A stretch of DNA of 64,000 nucleotides, from assembly GCA_003508835.1 (NCBI GenBank), contig PUFA01000086.1, positions 372,001 to 436,000 on the forward strand, read 5' to 3'. The stretch comes from Eonycteris spelaea (Eukaryota > Chordata > Mammalia > Chiroptera > Pteropodidae). The translations under genes were made by a program, and so were the position numbers. Within the stretch, counting starts at the first letter, position 1. The number at the start of each line of letters is the position of its first letter. Below are positions 1 through 13,589 of the stretch, in pieces. The notes beneath the pieces are model-generated. The model did no database searches. It had not been told where the DNA came from and saw nothing but the letters and a program-made list of their open reading frames with translations.

Positions 1-2160
1 TTCAAAACAAATACACTGTAAAGTAACTTATGAATCAATACAATTTCTTCATTATACCAATTTCATTCTCCTACTTACCAATGTGCATAAGGTAATTTGC
101 ATCAAAGAAGAGCCTGTTGAGTTGTTCTGACTAAATGAGATATCTCATGTGAAGTACTTGTTGAAGTCCCTGGTATAGAATAAGGACTTGGAATATGTGA
201 ATTATAGTTATGTGTTGATGATATTAGCTCCATTTATGAAAGAGAAAACATTTGAAGCTAAAGCAAATTACTTATTTTGTGTCCCAATAGTCTTTACAAA
301 TCAAGTCTACTGCTCATGTCACAAAGCTGTGATTTCATGTTTGCTTAATACAAGCTATCTAGAAAAATTTACATAAACTCAAAACATTTGAATCAAAAAA
401 AATCATTCTAGGAAGTTATAAGGTAGTGAAAGTATGCTTGCTTCAGATAGAATTGTAAAGAAAAGCCTTTGTGTCAAATGGCCATGTTTTCTTACACAAC
501 ATGTCAACTGATGGCAATCCATCCAGGCCTGCTATCACTAGGGAGTGATACCTACTCTTTCCATTTTCTAACCTCATACAATTTTGATTTTTCTCATAGA
601 AACTCAAAGTAGACTTGATGGAAAGAAAAAGGTCTTTTTCAACAAATTTATACCAGTAACAATCTTTAGATTAAACACTTTTTACTCATACTCAGCACAT
701 GTTTAGTTCTATAAGGAGCTATGAACATATTTGCATGTTTGCATACACACACAGATACAAACACACATAAAATAGGAACTAAATCTATGGTATAAATCAT
801 AATTATATATTTTATGTTTTCTTGCAAAAGTTATCTGCTTCTTTAAATAGGTAGTTAGAACATCAATGAAATACCTTCTAAAAAATCTGGAGGTGGCAGT
901 GGGGAGGGGGAGGTCCACTGCCTTTCTAATTAACCCAATTCAGAGAAGCTGAAAGGGTAAATTCTACAGGGGGAGAGAGAGTAGTTGACTGTTTGGATTC
1001 ATTCCAAACATAATCATAAAGCAAATCACTCTGTGCACAGGACCCACGACTAGTTGCTATAAAACAATTAATTATTCAAATATGCATAACCAATATAGAT
1101 TGCATAAAATTTCTTGCAACCATCTTCCCCCAGTTTAAGTCAACTAGGAGAATTTAGCTACAACATTGAGCCAGAAGTATCATTGCTTTTTCTTGCATAT
1201 TACTCTCTGCAAATGAAACCATAAACAAAGCTCTCACATGCTCATTATTTGATTAAAATAAATTTTAAAAAAGTAAATATGTAGCTGATATGTAGTTTTA
1301 CAGTGAGGTTCAACAGTAAGTATGGCCATTATATAGTTGTTACTGAGTTAAATTTAAATTCCAAAATTCATAAGCTGAACAAAACTCTTCTCATGCTCAA
1401 ATCTTTATTAAAATTCCAGGACTTTCCTGGAAGCAGTCATTTTACTTTGATTTTTTACACTTCTTGATTTACAATTATATAAACTACGCATTTCAGCTAA
1501 GCATATATTCACACTGAATATAGATAACTAGATGGTGAACTCTTATAAGGGAAGAATTATACGTATGCCCAGCAACTTCATAAAAAAATACAAATTTTGA
1601 TTGGGCTGTGTTTGAATGTTATGGATATATTAATCACATGTGATATTTGTAAAGATGAAAAATGATACCAATCTAGTCATCAGTAGTTAAACAAAAATTT
1701 ACAAAAGTTAAAAGCATATTGCTTGGCAAAACTATGTTGATCTTTACAATTTATGTTTATTTACTTCAAAAGAACAAACTATTACTAAATAGGCAGCTTT
1801 GTTCAAGTGTACTTCACTCATATTACTTAAATAATATGTGTTTTATGTACTTAGGATTTTTATTTCATCGTGTATAATTGGTGATATATAAAGCATAATA
1901 TAGACATAAAAGTATAAAACTTGAACAATAATTTAAAAAAATTCTTCTATTCTAAACTTTTCCCCTTAGAAATTGACATAAATACCTTGACATTTAGACA
2001 GTTGCTAGTGACTGTATTCTGTTGTGAATAAAGTATTAAGTAAATGCATATATATTATGTTGCGTAGAAGTAATGTTTATTTTGTTTACATAAAATTTAT
2101 CCAACTAAAAATATAATCACAGAATTTTGGAACTAGAGGATAACCTGCCATCCTTTCATT
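1..2160. other. Unassigned AT-rich DNA
   Basis: No gene, RNA or confidently named repeat is visible. Open frames are short (under 70 codons) and have stops and composition typical of AT-rich noncoding DNA. A short stretch at about 2117-2157 reads like part of an old mammalian interspersed repeat, but is too short to name. Confidence 0.6.
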
Positions 2161-2188
2161 ACACACACGCACGCATACACACACACAC
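2161..2188. repeat. Imperfect (CA)n microsatellite
   Basis: A CA dinucleotide run with two CG-containing interruptions and one AT step. It is short and degenerate, so it is probably no longer highly mutable. Confidence 0.85.
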
Positions 2189-2979
2189 GTATTAAATAAA
2201 GCCAATCCTCTGGTATCTCCATGTCTCCCTATCCTAAGCATTAAAATAACCTGCCCAAGGTAGAATAACTAATAAAAGCATATCCAAAACCATATTATAG
2301 GTTTATTATTTCACAATTTAGATCTTTTCCTATATCTTGCTATTACTTTGAAAATATACATTTTTTTAATATAAAAATGAAAACATTGTTATTTTGTTTT
2401 GAGTTCACGACAAACTCACAAAAATCTTATAAATGTATAAATATCAAATACCTAAATATTTTTTTTATAAGAAAACATACTATTCCAATAGTGCTATTAT
2501 CATTTGTTTTTCAACTTAGTAGAGAATTATAGGCTTCACTAAAACAGGACCCTTTGTTCTCCAGTGGATGTCATTGAGGATCCTCATTTGACTGAGTGTT
2601 AGCCTTACTCCTGAAGAGCAATGTACTCAGAAGTCTATAGGTTCATCTTCCTAAAGAATATATTGTGTATAACCTAATCTGGACTGAATTAATTTGGCCA
2701 GCCACAGTGGAATGCACTCTACCTTAGGAAATCATTTCTCTGGCTCTAACCAAATATACTTTATTGTGCGGTCCATTTTGTAATGGTTGTTCTTTTGAAA
2801 TAAATAAAATATAAATTGTAAAGATCAACATAGTTTTGACAATCCTTTTAAAAATAAGTCAATTTAAAACTCTAGTGGATCCAAATCTCTGAAAGTAAAA
2901 GCTAAATTCTTAATTTTTTCTAAATCACCAGGCTTGATTTTGTCCGTTTAGCCACTAACTAACCTACAAGCTATTTCTC

Positions 2980-3245
2980 CAATATATCAGGCACACTCCC
3001 AACATATTGACTTTTCCTTGTGTCCACTTTCTAGAACCCTCTTTCTCAAAAGATAGTACTCGCTTCATTATCACCTTCTGGTTTGTGCTCCAAAATCACT
3101 TTCTCAATGAAGCCTACTCTAACCATTCTGTTTAATGACTTAACATACCATATACAGCATACATACCTATACTTCCCCAGTAGTTTTTTGTTTTTATTTT
3201 TGTTTTTGTTTTTTGTCTCCTGGATTAATTCCAGTATGATTCATT
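2980..3245 (+). mobile_element. L2 LINE 3' fragment
   Basis: The stretch follows the order of the mammalian L2 3' region in sense orientation. A 'caggcacactccc' block is followed by 'caccttctgg' and 'ctcaatgaagcctactctaacca', which parallels the L2 segment encoding the end of its ORF. The tail runs into a T/TTTTG-rich low-complexity tract around 3183-3218. The copy is heavily diverged and cannot encode protein. L2 is an ancient LINE fixed before placental radiation. Confidence 0.6.
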
Positions 3246-6200
3246 CAGTAGTTCTCTAAAATAATAGATTTATTTAAAACCCATAGACATGTTGAAATTT
3301 GTGGCTGGAAATATTTTTTTTTTACTGGCTTTCAAAAACTTAGATTTAGAACCATATCTCATCACTAATGGGTGGATAAATTATCATGCATTTTTTAGCC
3401 TCAAGTATTACCCCATTTTATCCTCGTCTTTATTTTCTTCTTTCACCTTGGTTTTCATTTATGCTATTACATATTGTATATGCTTAAAAATTATCAGGAA
3501 AATTGTGGTATAAATACATGAATACAATCAGGGATGTGCATTACTTCTTGTTTTATTGTTGTTCTTGTGGTGATGGCAGCAGATATGTAATTAGCCTTTT
3601 CAAAAAAGCAAAATTAAGAACAAAGCAATTAAAAGAGCTTTTCAAATACTGCTGTGTCAAAGTCATCTCATTTTTTCACCTGCTCTGAGAATGATGACTA
3701 AGTATCGTAAGGTGTGCCTTCTATCTGTCCAGAGGTCTCTGTAAAATAACATCCTCCCAATCTGAGCTCCACTGACACCAAGAAACAGTCAACCCTCCCT
3801 CTCTGACCCAACAATTTTACTTCTGGGTTCAGACTGAAGAGAAATTCTTGCTTATGTAAATCAAAAGGCATTTATAATTGTGTGTATGCATGTGGCATGT
3901 GTAAGTGTGTGCGTATAAGAGAGACCCAAGTATGGGGGGAAAATACTTATCTGTTAGTTTTCAGAAAAAAATGAACATGTGCCATTAGAAACATTTATAT
4001 GCCCAAATATTCTTTTCTGTCTGGAATGTAGAATTTAACAATCGGATAAATTTAACAATGAGTAATACTACTTTCCATGTATTTACAGTTGTCCAGAAGC
4101 AGCCATTATACGATTATATACAGCTTTAATCCAATATTCATAGAATCATCTGGACATCTGGCCCAGGGTTAACAATCAAAGAGCTCTGTCTTAGAATTAT
4201 GAACTTGAGTCCCGGAAAGAAAAGTCAGCTCCTTTTATGTGGTTGCAGTTTTAACCTAAAGCTTAGGCTCCTGCTTTTGAAGAAAGTTGTTTTACAGGAA
4301 AGGAAACAAAAGATTCCACGTATGGCTGTGTGTAATAGTACTGATATGATAATACTAAGTTGTGGAGATGAGAGAAGAGGTCCTAAAAGTGTTTCACACC
4401 ATGTTTTGTTAATTCTCAGAACTGTCATTCTATGTGGTACTTCTGCATCTTCTACAAGACTCTCACTGCAACTAAGGCATACTTATGTTTATATATTCCC
4501 AAGGAAATATTTTAATATTTACAAAATAACTATAAAATTCTACTTTTTGTAATGTACATTAAGCTTGAAGCTGTATATATGTATATTCAGTTATTTTCTT
4601 TGAAATTTCATTTATATAATGTTATGCATCCACTAGTAACTCGATGAGAAAAAAAAAATCAATAAGATGACTGAGAGAAGTACATACCAAACCACACTTT
4701 CATTTTATTTACAGGAGGAACACACAGGACTCAGGAAATATTAAGTAAAAGATGCTACTCAAGTAAAAAATGCAACTCACATTATACATAATTTAGGTTC
4801 CTTACCCTAAGGCTAAGCATATTTTGCTTGAATGTTGATTCCAATACAACAAAGGACTGGGAGACTATAAAACAGATGTTGAGAACTAATTGTACATGGT
4901 AAATGATTCTCTCTCTCTTGTTTTGGTGATAGTCCAAGATAATCACTCCTCTTTACTTTTAAATTCTACATATTTTTTCTCAACTGTCTCCTCTTAACAT
5001 TTGAGGAATAGATGAACCTCATCACTACCATTTTAATCTCAGAGCTCATCACTAGAACTCTGGACCTCATAGATTTTATTCTATTCCATTTCATTTTTAA
5101 AACTGTTCTGCTTAAATTTCAAATTCAATAATGAAAAACTCTAAAGTCAACAGCTCTAAATTCTTTCTATCTAAGCCTATACTTCTACTTCAAATGTTTC
5201 AAGTATACCACATTATGAGAATACATGTGTCACAGCTGACATATATATAAACTCACATACATACAGAGACAAACACACACAATATGGGGAGAAGAAGAGA
5301 GGGAGAGAGGGAGGGGGGATTTTGACAATGAAGAAACCTAAACAAACTTATTTTTATAATAACAAAAACATATTATGAGATGTGGATATCAGCACATATG
5401 ACAATATGACTGAGAAGGACATGAAAAAAAAAAACATGATGGAGTTCTTACATCATCAGCATAATAGTGAATATTCACAGATATGTTGCTAACCTCAATA
5501 TTAATTTAAATGTTTTGACTAGATAGAAATGTTATCCTAACTGTGTAAAGGGGGAAATAAAGCAGGGTGAAAATGAAGATAATTTTTCTGTGTGAACTTA
5601 GCCACTTTATAAAAATATTACTCTTCTCTAGGTCTGTAATCTCACATCTTCCCAAAATTGACTTTAAAAAAAAAATACAAATACTAAGCCATTTCTCTTA
5701 TTCCTGTATCCTTATACAATGTAATTTGGTAACTATCAAAAACTTGTGTTTTTGCAAAATGAGAAAGCTTCTAATCCATCTAGAGTACAACTAAGGAAAG
5801 TGCATCATAATGTTTTATCATCAACATGTTATTGAAAGTCTTAATACAATGTTTAAATTCTGAAAGCATTTCAATTGATGATTTCAAACATTTGCCAAAT
5901 TTTTGCAGGGTGAGAGATTCAGAAGACTTAATGGTCATCGTGAAAATTAGTGAAACAGTAAGGATTAAACAAGATGGAATACATAAGAAATCAGAAATGG
6001 GGATGAACTCTAAGAGAAAGTTACATATGTTACTCAGATCACCCACTATCAACTTAATTTTCAAACTTTATTTATTTCACATAAGTGTCCATTTGCAAAC
6101 TTTTACAATAATACTGAAGGGTCTTCATGTTATCTTTAAAAACTAATCCACATTTTCTTATTTTAAGAGTTTAGAACACTATTCTATCCATCATTTGTGA

Positions 6201-6567
6201 TCCATAAAATTGTCCCTTTCTCCATCAAGCTTTGCCTCATTTTCTCACTATTAAGACCTCCTTCATTTTCTTGAAAGAGAACATAAACAACCAATCAACA
6301 CAATCATTAATGCTCTTTTTGTATACAAACCTGTAGCTATTAATGCATACATCATTTCAATTTCTAGGTTGCCTTATTTTTATGGGCAGAGCTGTTCTAA
6401 AATATGCTTTTTGTACACCTCATGGCCCTTGGTATTACATTTGTACAGAATGGCTTAATTTTTGTTCTAAGGAAAAAAAAAGAAAATGGAAGGAAGGAAG
6501 AAATGAAGAAAGGAAGGGATGCTCCAGTCTAATGGGTGGCATAGATCCTAATTTGATCATAAATGAT
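3246..6567. other. Mostly unassigned DNA with weak repeat scraps
   Basis: No gene is supported. Around 3795-3885 a short stretch resembles the L1 ORF2 'acccaacaattttacttctgggt' region in sense orientation. Around 4395-4480 the sequence weakly resembles an antisense MIR. Neither is long enough for a firm call. Open frames of 117 codons (4199-4552) and 106 codons (5826-6146) have no recognisable domain and no exon-like flanks. Confidence 0.5.
5285..5319. repeat. GA/G-rich low-complexity tract
   Basis: A 35-bp purine-only stretch of GA, GAA and GGGA units ending in a G6 run. It is simple sequence with no other recognisable content. Confidence 0.85.
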
Positions 6568-6596
6568 GTTTGTTTGTTTGTTTGTTTGTTTGTTTT
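6568..6596. repeat. (TTTG)n microsatellite
   Basis: About seven uninterrupted copies of the tetranucleotide TTTG, read as GTTT in phase. Similar TTTG tracts recur at about 13482-13512 and 24206-24232. All are on the same strand and consistent with degraded A-rich retroposon tails read in antisense. Confidence 0.9.
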
Positions 6597-7704
6597 CTCC
6601 AAGTAACTTCAAGATGAAAATTATGAAGGCGGACAATACATGCCTGTTCCACTAACAAAGAAGTAATAAAGCTCCTTCTGCTTTCTTTTTCATTTATTTG
6701 CTTTCCATTGTGCTGGCCTTAATTATTTCACTACAAATTCACTGTCAATTGAGAGTTATAAGATACATACATTTCCATCATGTCATATGTATTATAAAAG
6801 ATGGTTAAATCAAATTTTCAGTCAATATACATTTAGACTACAAATATGCATCAGAAATTGGTATTCTGAATGTGTACTCTTCCAGTTCCCTCAATAAGGC
6901 TGAAGTAAGTGTCTAATATAATTTGTTATCCTTGTGCAAAGAAAATTAATCAAAAATTATTTATTGTTATCAAATTTTCATATCCATGACAAAGATTAGA
7001 CAAAAACAAGCAAAATTGACTTTGAGTACATATTTCTTCCAGGTATCTGCCCGAAAAATAAATCACCAAAACAGAGATAGAGAGAAAGAGAGAAACAGAA
7101 TGTTCCACACAAATAAAAATGAATTGCGTCCCTTCACTTATTTTTAGAGAGAGCATGTATTTTTCATACAGTTTTTAGTGAACATAATGGTTATACACAG
7201 TCAACTGAGCTTAATGAGAATTTGGTGCTTAAAAGCATTCAATGATTTTTCAATGCAAGCCATGTATAACTGAAATAATAGGTAAGTAAGAAGTTAAATG
7301 CATTCGGTCACATTTGTAAAAAATAGGATGATTTAATTCTCAAATGTTTCCTAGTTTTTATAGGTTCTCTTCACCCATATATTATGCCAATGCCTTGCTT
7401 TGTATAAAAGTAAATTTAACTTTAATTGGTTGCTTCCCTTGAAGATTTTTCTGTGTAGGTGTTATAAAATTACAGAATAATGGCAAGTTGATCATTATCT
7501 TACAAGGACACATTATTAGGAACTTTGGGTGGAAAATGAAAGATCTGTGGCAAGAAAAATAAGAAAGTCATTGTATATTCAGGAAAAAGACACTTTAAGT
7601 TAATTATACTTTTAGTGTTTTAACAAGAATGATAAACACATAAATACAAATAGAAGTAGCCTCATAAAAAATAACTCATTTTAACAAAGAGAAAATAAAA
7701 TGCT
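6597..7704. other. Unassigned AT-rich DNA
   Basis: No gene or nameable repeat is seen. One purine-rich patch at about 7075-7100 (AGAGA/GAAAG) is simple sequence. Confidence 0.5.
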
Positions 7705-9390
7705 AAAACTGATATTATTCATAATAATATCCAAAAATACCAAATATCTAGTAATACAAAGAATATGTTTATCACCTCTAAACAAAAAAAATACAATAAA
7801 TAAATAAAACACAAGAAAAATTAACTAACTCTAAAAAGGAAGGGATGTGCTGTATTATTGAATTAGAAAACTCAGTATTCTGGAGATGTTAAAATGTCCT
7901 CAAATTAATAAATATATTCCATGTGATACCAATAAATAGGCCAACAATTTGTAAAGAAATGGAGTTCATTCTAAAATTTGTATGAAAAAATTCAAAGTGC
8001 CATGTATATTTAAGAGCTTGAAGCTTGAAGAAAACAAACTACATTGGAGAACTGCAGTATTAGATATAGACATGTATTCTAAAGCTACAGTAATCAAAGC
8101 AATATGGTATCGGTGTAGTGACTGACGAATAGTCAACTGGAACAAAATAGGAAGTCTAGAAAGAGACTCACTCATAAATGTTTCATGATGCTGAGTCAAT
8201 TGTATATAGATATTTAAAATGAACTTTGACTGCTACCTCACAAAATCACAAAACACAGTCAGATTGTAGAAATAAATGTGAAAGATAAAACAATAACACT
8301 TCAAGATGATAAATTCAGTGAATACTTTCAAGATCTTGGGAGAGGTAAAAGTTTCCTAAATGGAAAGGAAAAAAAAAACACTAATCCAAGGGAAAGATAT
8401 AAATTGCACTGCATTAAAGTTAAGAATTTATTAAAAGTTGACAAAGCTATCAAGAGATAGCATTATGAAAATGAAAAATCAAACCATAGGGTATGAGATG
8501 ACACATATAACTGATAAAAGTCTTATGTCCAGAGCATATAAAGAATTAAAATTCAATAATATAAAAAAAAGAAAAAAAATTCATTTGGAAAAAAAAAATG
8601 GAAAAAAGGCCTTACTAGATATGTCACAAAAGAGGGTACCTACATTATAGATAAACATGAAAAGATATTCTGCCTACTTTTAAATCACAGAAATGAAAAT
8701 TAAGTTCATAATAGCATACTACAAAAATCTATCAGAATGGCTAACATTAAAAAGACTATAGCAAGTATTGACAAGAGCAACCTGCTTTCATAATATGAAT
8801 GAGAGTGTAAATTTGTAAAATTATTCTGAGAAACATTTTGGCATTATGTACTAAAGTTGAACATAGGGAAATCTGATAACACATACATTTTAATCCCATT
8901 CACTCATTATATACCCAAGTGAAATGAGTGTGCATGCACACCAAAAGTCTTATACAAGAATGTTTGTAGGAGCATTATTTATATTTTCCCCAAACTGAAA
9001 ACAACCTAAATATCCATTAGTAATAGAATGGACACATTCATTTTTATAATCATAGAGTCAAATTATATATAGCAAATAAGTGAATGTGAAGTTATACACT
9101 TTCACATATATAAAGCTCACAGTGTTGAGCAAATAAGACAGACACAGAGAACACACAAAGTATGACCCATTTATGTAATACAACTGTGGTTAAAAATCAG
9201 GATAGCATTTAACCTTTGTAGAGGCAGAAGACTGATCATTTTAGAAGGAGCATGAGCAGGGCTTTTAGCTGCTTCCTGATATGGTGGTAGTTACAAAGTT
9301 ACATACTTTTTTATAAAAATGTGTTAAGTTTTTTGCATGTATTCATATGTAGGCTAAATTCAGTAAATTATTTAAAGTTAAAGCAAGTTT
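7705..9390 (+). mobile_element. Old LINE-1 (L1M-type), ORF2 C-terminal part and 3' UTR, broken
   Basis: In sense orientation the DNA follows the order of the 3' part of L1 ORF2. First come the 'aaaataccaaatatctagtaata' block near 7730 and 'ctaaagctacagtaatcaaagcaatatggtat' near 8080. Then come 'aatggctaacattaaaaagact' near 8735 and 'tatacccaagtgaaatgagtgtgcatg' near 8910. Last are 'aaactgaaaacaacctaaatatccatt' near 8990 and the 3' UTR, with 'ggatagcattta' and 'tggtggtagttacaaagttacat' around 9200-9310. Stops and indels occur throughout, so no reverse transcriptase is made. The 5' two thirds of a full element are missing, the usual result of incomplete reverse transcription. Divergence suggests an L1M subfamily, and the subfamily is not assigned. 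Confidence 0.85.
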
Positions 9391-9749
9391 AAAAAAATAT
9401 ATAATGTATGGTATTTGCTGTTGCCGAATTATAACAAATTATATGTGGTTTACTTTAATAAATGGTGATATAGTGATTTGTGAAATAATAATGCCTTGAA
9501 CAATAAGCCACATATTTTAATCCATAATTATAAGATGAAAAAATTAAACAAGCTTCATGCCGAAAATGAAACAAGGTAAAAAGGCAAAATACATAGGATA
9601 AAACACATTCATTTCATAATACATCACTCAATTTTTAGGTGATAGACTGTTGTGTCTCAAGGCGCAAGGCAACTATTCAAAATTATAAAATGAAGGAAAG
9701 ATTATAAGTAGAAAAAATTGAAAATTAAAGTATAAAAATTTGTTTACAA

Positions 9750-10765
9750 TGGAGTCAAGAAATATACTTAGAAACACATTTAACAAAAAATTGTTAAAAC
9801 CTAAACATTGAAAACTATAAAATGTTGCTGAAATAAAAAAATCTATATAAATAAGGAGATATATTTATGTTTAAAAAATCATTATTGTTAAAAAGACAAT
9901 GTAATCCATTTATTTATAGATTCAATAAAATCTCAATTGTAATCTCAGCAAGATTTTTATAGAAATTAGTAAAATGACTCAAAAATTTATATGGGTATGC
10001 ATATGACCTAGAATAGACAAAAAAAATTCTTAGAAAGGAAGATTAAATATGGAGGCCTTATACTATCTGACTTTAATATGTACCATAAAGCTACAGAAAT
10101 TAAGAGATTGGCAAAGGACTAGATAAATAAATCATTTGAACAGATTAGATCAAAGATTGGTCAACTTTGTAAAGGACCAGATAATAAATATTATAGGCTT
10201 TGTAGTTCACATCTGCAATGCCTTTTGCTGCTTTTTTTTGGGGGGGGGGACTTTAAATATTAGTTTTAGGGTCATAGAAAAACAGGCCATAAATCAGTCT
10301 GGCAAATTCTTGGAATAGAGTCATGAAATAGACCCATAATTGCCTTTTGACAGACACTTCAAAGGAATCCAGTGGAGCAAAGAAAACTTTTTCAGCAAAT
10401 TATGCTGAAACAACCAGGTATCCATCAAAAAAAAAAAAAAAATTAACTTCAACCCTACCACTTACCAAACACAAGAAGTATTTTAAGAAGGATTAAAGCT
10501 CAAGCACAAAGGCAAAAACTAGAAATCATTTAGAAAAAAACGGTTTACCAGAATTGTGTAGTTAATATTTATGCATTTAAATGTAGTACATTTAACCTCG
10601 AACAGCCATAAAAATAATAATGACAATGGAGGTAAGGTATAGTTAAAGCTGTAATTTCAAAAACATCACAGAGCGTTGATAATTCTTGAAGTCAGGTAAT
10701 GGGTAAATGGTGGTTCATTATTGTATTTTACCTTGTATATATTTGAAATTCTAAGACTACTCAAG
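9750..10765 (+). mobile_element. Second old LINE-1 ORF2/3' fragment, split by a hAT MITE
   Basis: A second L1 copy lies in the same orientation as the preceding one. It starts upstream of the L1 'attgaaaactataaaatgttgctga' block (about 9805). It continues through 'agattcaataaaatctcaattgtaatc' (about 9918) and 'aaatttatatgggtatgca' to 'aaagctacag' at 10087-10096. It is interrupted at 10151-10312 and resumes with 'gaatagag...gaaatagaccc'. It ends with a 3' UTR-like stretch, 'ttgataattcttgaagtcagg' to 'tttgaaattcta', at about 10675-10755. An A16 run sits at about 10427-10442. Because it restarts ORF2 at a more 5' point than where the first copy ended, it is a separate insertion and not a continuation. 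It is non-coding. Confidence 0.8.
10151..10312. mobile_element. hAT-Charlie MITE (MER3/MER33-like) inserted in L1
   Basis: This is a 162-bp nonautonomous DNA transposon. The left end reads 'caaagattggtcaactttg' followed by 'taaaggaccagataataaat', the start typical of this MITE group. The reverse complement of the right end begins 'caagaatttgcc', giving degenerate terminal inverted repeats. It is flanked by 8-bp sequences (10143-10150 and 10313-10320) matching 6 of 8, the hAT target-duplication length. Flanking L1 sequence is continuous across it. A T8G10 homopolymer junction lies inside at 10232-10249. It has no transposase. Confidence 0.7.
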
Positions 10766-13589
10766 TGAAAAGTATTTGTTCAACAATTTTGTTAGAATAC
10801 TCGATCCTTCTAGCTTTTCACTTAATTAAAAAAGATTTATAAAGAAATGGAATTACAATTATCTACTTGTGTCACTCAGAGAAAAAAGTGATCCAGGACT
10901 TTTTTTCCTCTTTCCCGAACCTTAAATTATCTTCCATTTTTGTCTTTTTTCTTTTTTACTAAAGAGAGAAGCAAAGGAACAAAGAAGACAGAATTCTCCC
11001 TTTCTAGGGGATAACTGAATAGGTTCCTTCACTATATTAAGGTATAGCTATCTATGTTTAAAAATAACTCACCCATGTTTGTTTTCTCTTTGTATGGAAA
11101 TATAATATATGGAGGTTTTCATAATGTTTGCAATATAAAAAAGGTTTTTCTGCAATATATAATTTCCTCTCTTAAAAGTACTATCATAGAAATTGGCATC
11201 ACATAATATCTAAATATATAGTGATAAATATATAATTTCATTACAAAAAATAAGAATGATTACCCCATTTCTGTAAAATATGCAGTTATCAATTGGTTTA
11301 AAAGCAAATGTTAAAATTCAATATTAATAATTTGCCTAATATATTTCACAGTTCAAAGTGATTTTGAAAAGGAAATCTGTTATTTCCACGAGTTTCAACA
11401 TACTGCTGCATATTCCTTTGACTTTACTTATATCAGATTATATGAGACAGATGACAACATGTCAGCGCATGACAGATGTGGCTGATGCTCTGAATAAGCT
11501 CATGTAATGTTTATTCCAACCATCTTCTTTGTAGATGTTCCTGAAATGCAAAAGCTGTGAAGCTAGGAATTACACTGAAAAGATTCGATTGCAGTCAGGA
11601 TTCTATGTATGATTAGGTTACTCTTGACAAGATGCTTCTTGCATGAGACATTGTTCAGAACGAATTACATGAGGAAAAACCAGGTGTTACATACCCATTT
11701 TTGGATGTACGGATTATAGCAGGTGTGTGGCTCTGGATTTAGCAGCTGTGGCAGCAGCTCTCTGACTCTGCTCTTCTGGATCATAGCAAAGTCATGACTT
11801 TCTATGGCACTCCAGCTAAGCTGTCATTTTGCAACGTGTTTCTGAAAGGTCAAAACAGTGTCTACATTTTCTGCCCTTTCAATAATATCTGAACTATTTG
11901 TGCCACCTAATAAAACCTTTGTGCTTAAAGAACCTAGAATACATTTTGTTTTTTGAATCATGATCACTGACCAATATTATAGACTTCACATAAAATCACT
12001 CTGCTGAGGATGAGTAATCAGAAGTAGAAGATTCTTCCCACAGGAACATATGATATGAAGCAAAGTAAGTGATCTTGGTAAAGAATTTGATTTCCAGAAG
12101 TGATTGGCCACTGCTGTACACATTACCAACCTCTCCTAAAAATGTTATAATGGTATTTGCTACTACAATCACTTACAATATCTTCATCTTTTTTTCTTTT
12201 CTTTTTATCTATGTGAAACCATCTCCCCACCTCATATTCAGTTTTGTCTACACCTTATAGGAATCCTACAATTGTAATTCTCCTGCAAAAGGAATCTATT
12301 AAAATAGAATTTAGACTAAATGCCAGCTATTAATGGGGAGAAGAGATCTGGGTTAATACTAAGGCCATAAACTGCCACCTTTGAAATAAAAGAGTTTACT
12401 GCCTGCGTATTTAGTTATTGCTTACACATACATAAACCAAAGGGGAAAATTGGCTCATTTTTCCTTTTTGATAGCTTAAAAGCACATTACAGCTCTCTGA
12501 TATATCTTTCTTAACAAATAAGTCAGGATGCAGAAGGATCCTGGCTTTGAATTTGGCCACAGCTTTTTATTTCTTTCTTTTAGCTTTTGCTTGACTGTGA
12601 AGCTCTGGGAGCTAGAGTTCAAAGGCAATCATATGTTCAAAGAAAATCTTAGCTGGGAACATTCTAACAGAAAATGATGGGTTTAAAAATTCTTGTAAAT
12701 ATTATAAAAGCTTTTTAAATGTTAGCATTTATGTAAATAATTGCACAGAAATACCTTTCTTTTGGAATAAATTACTGAGTCCTGTTTGTATCTATTTCCA
12801 AATAGTCTCATTCACTTTTTGATGAAACTCACGGTGCACAAAATTTCTAAGGAAAATGGAAACAGGAGGCCTCCTGAAGATACAATAACGTGATTACTTT
12901 CAAACTCTGAAAATAGGCTCCTGCAAGTTAAGCTAAAATGTAAATTTTAGTGAGGATTTTATTAGAAATGCAAAGGCAACAGTTACTTTCAAAAATGGTA
13001 GACTCACTGTGAGCAAAAGAGAGAAGATAATTTGTCTAGCTGAGCTGGCATTGTTGAAACAGGACTCTGATTTGCAGCTCAACAGTCGACTCTGCAGGCT
13101 TCAATCATAGAAATAGCTGGAGTAGAACTGCTCTACATTTTGACTGGTAGAACTTGCAAAGAAATGATATATAAAGTTTAAGTGTGTGTGTGTGCATGTA
13201 CTATGGAAAACTTTGAAAGCTATTCAAAAAAAAAAAAAAAGCTTTTGGTCTTCTCATGAAGTACATGATCTAGGTGGAGCCATGCTGTTTGTGTGAGTAG
13301 GGGGGTATTGATAATAGAATTTAACCATAGACACGCTTTTCAGTTATATATAAGCTCCACTATACTTCTGGATTTTTTAATTTTTTTTTGGGGGGGGATA
13401 TTTTAACACTAATTTCCAATATATATGCAGAATATTTTTGTCAAATGAAAGAATTATAAATGACAGCATAATCTCAGTGGTTTTTTGTTTGTTTGTTTTG
13501 TTTGTTTGTTTAGTTTTTTTACTAAAACAAAAAAGACCAGTATAACTACAGGGCATAGTTTAGAGAACATTGTTTAAGTCCTTAAGAAT
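10766..13589. other. Unassigned DNA, partly repeat-free; candidate conserved non-coding block
   Basis: No gene is supported. The part from about 11440 to 11920 differs from its surroundings. It is less AT-rich, lacks simple repeats and resembles no interspersed repeat I recognise, and it contains a 'cagctgtggcagcagctc' cluster of E-box-like CAGCTG/CAGCAG words near 11740-11760. This composition fits a conserved non-coding element but conservation cannot be judged here. At 13227-13240 an A14 run is present. At 13381-13397 nine T are followed by eight G. Confidence 0.4.

Noticed and set aside
7705..10765. One single L1 spanning both L1 segments
   Set aside because: The second segment restarts at an ORF2 position more 5' than where the first segment ends, so they are two insertions in the same orientation.
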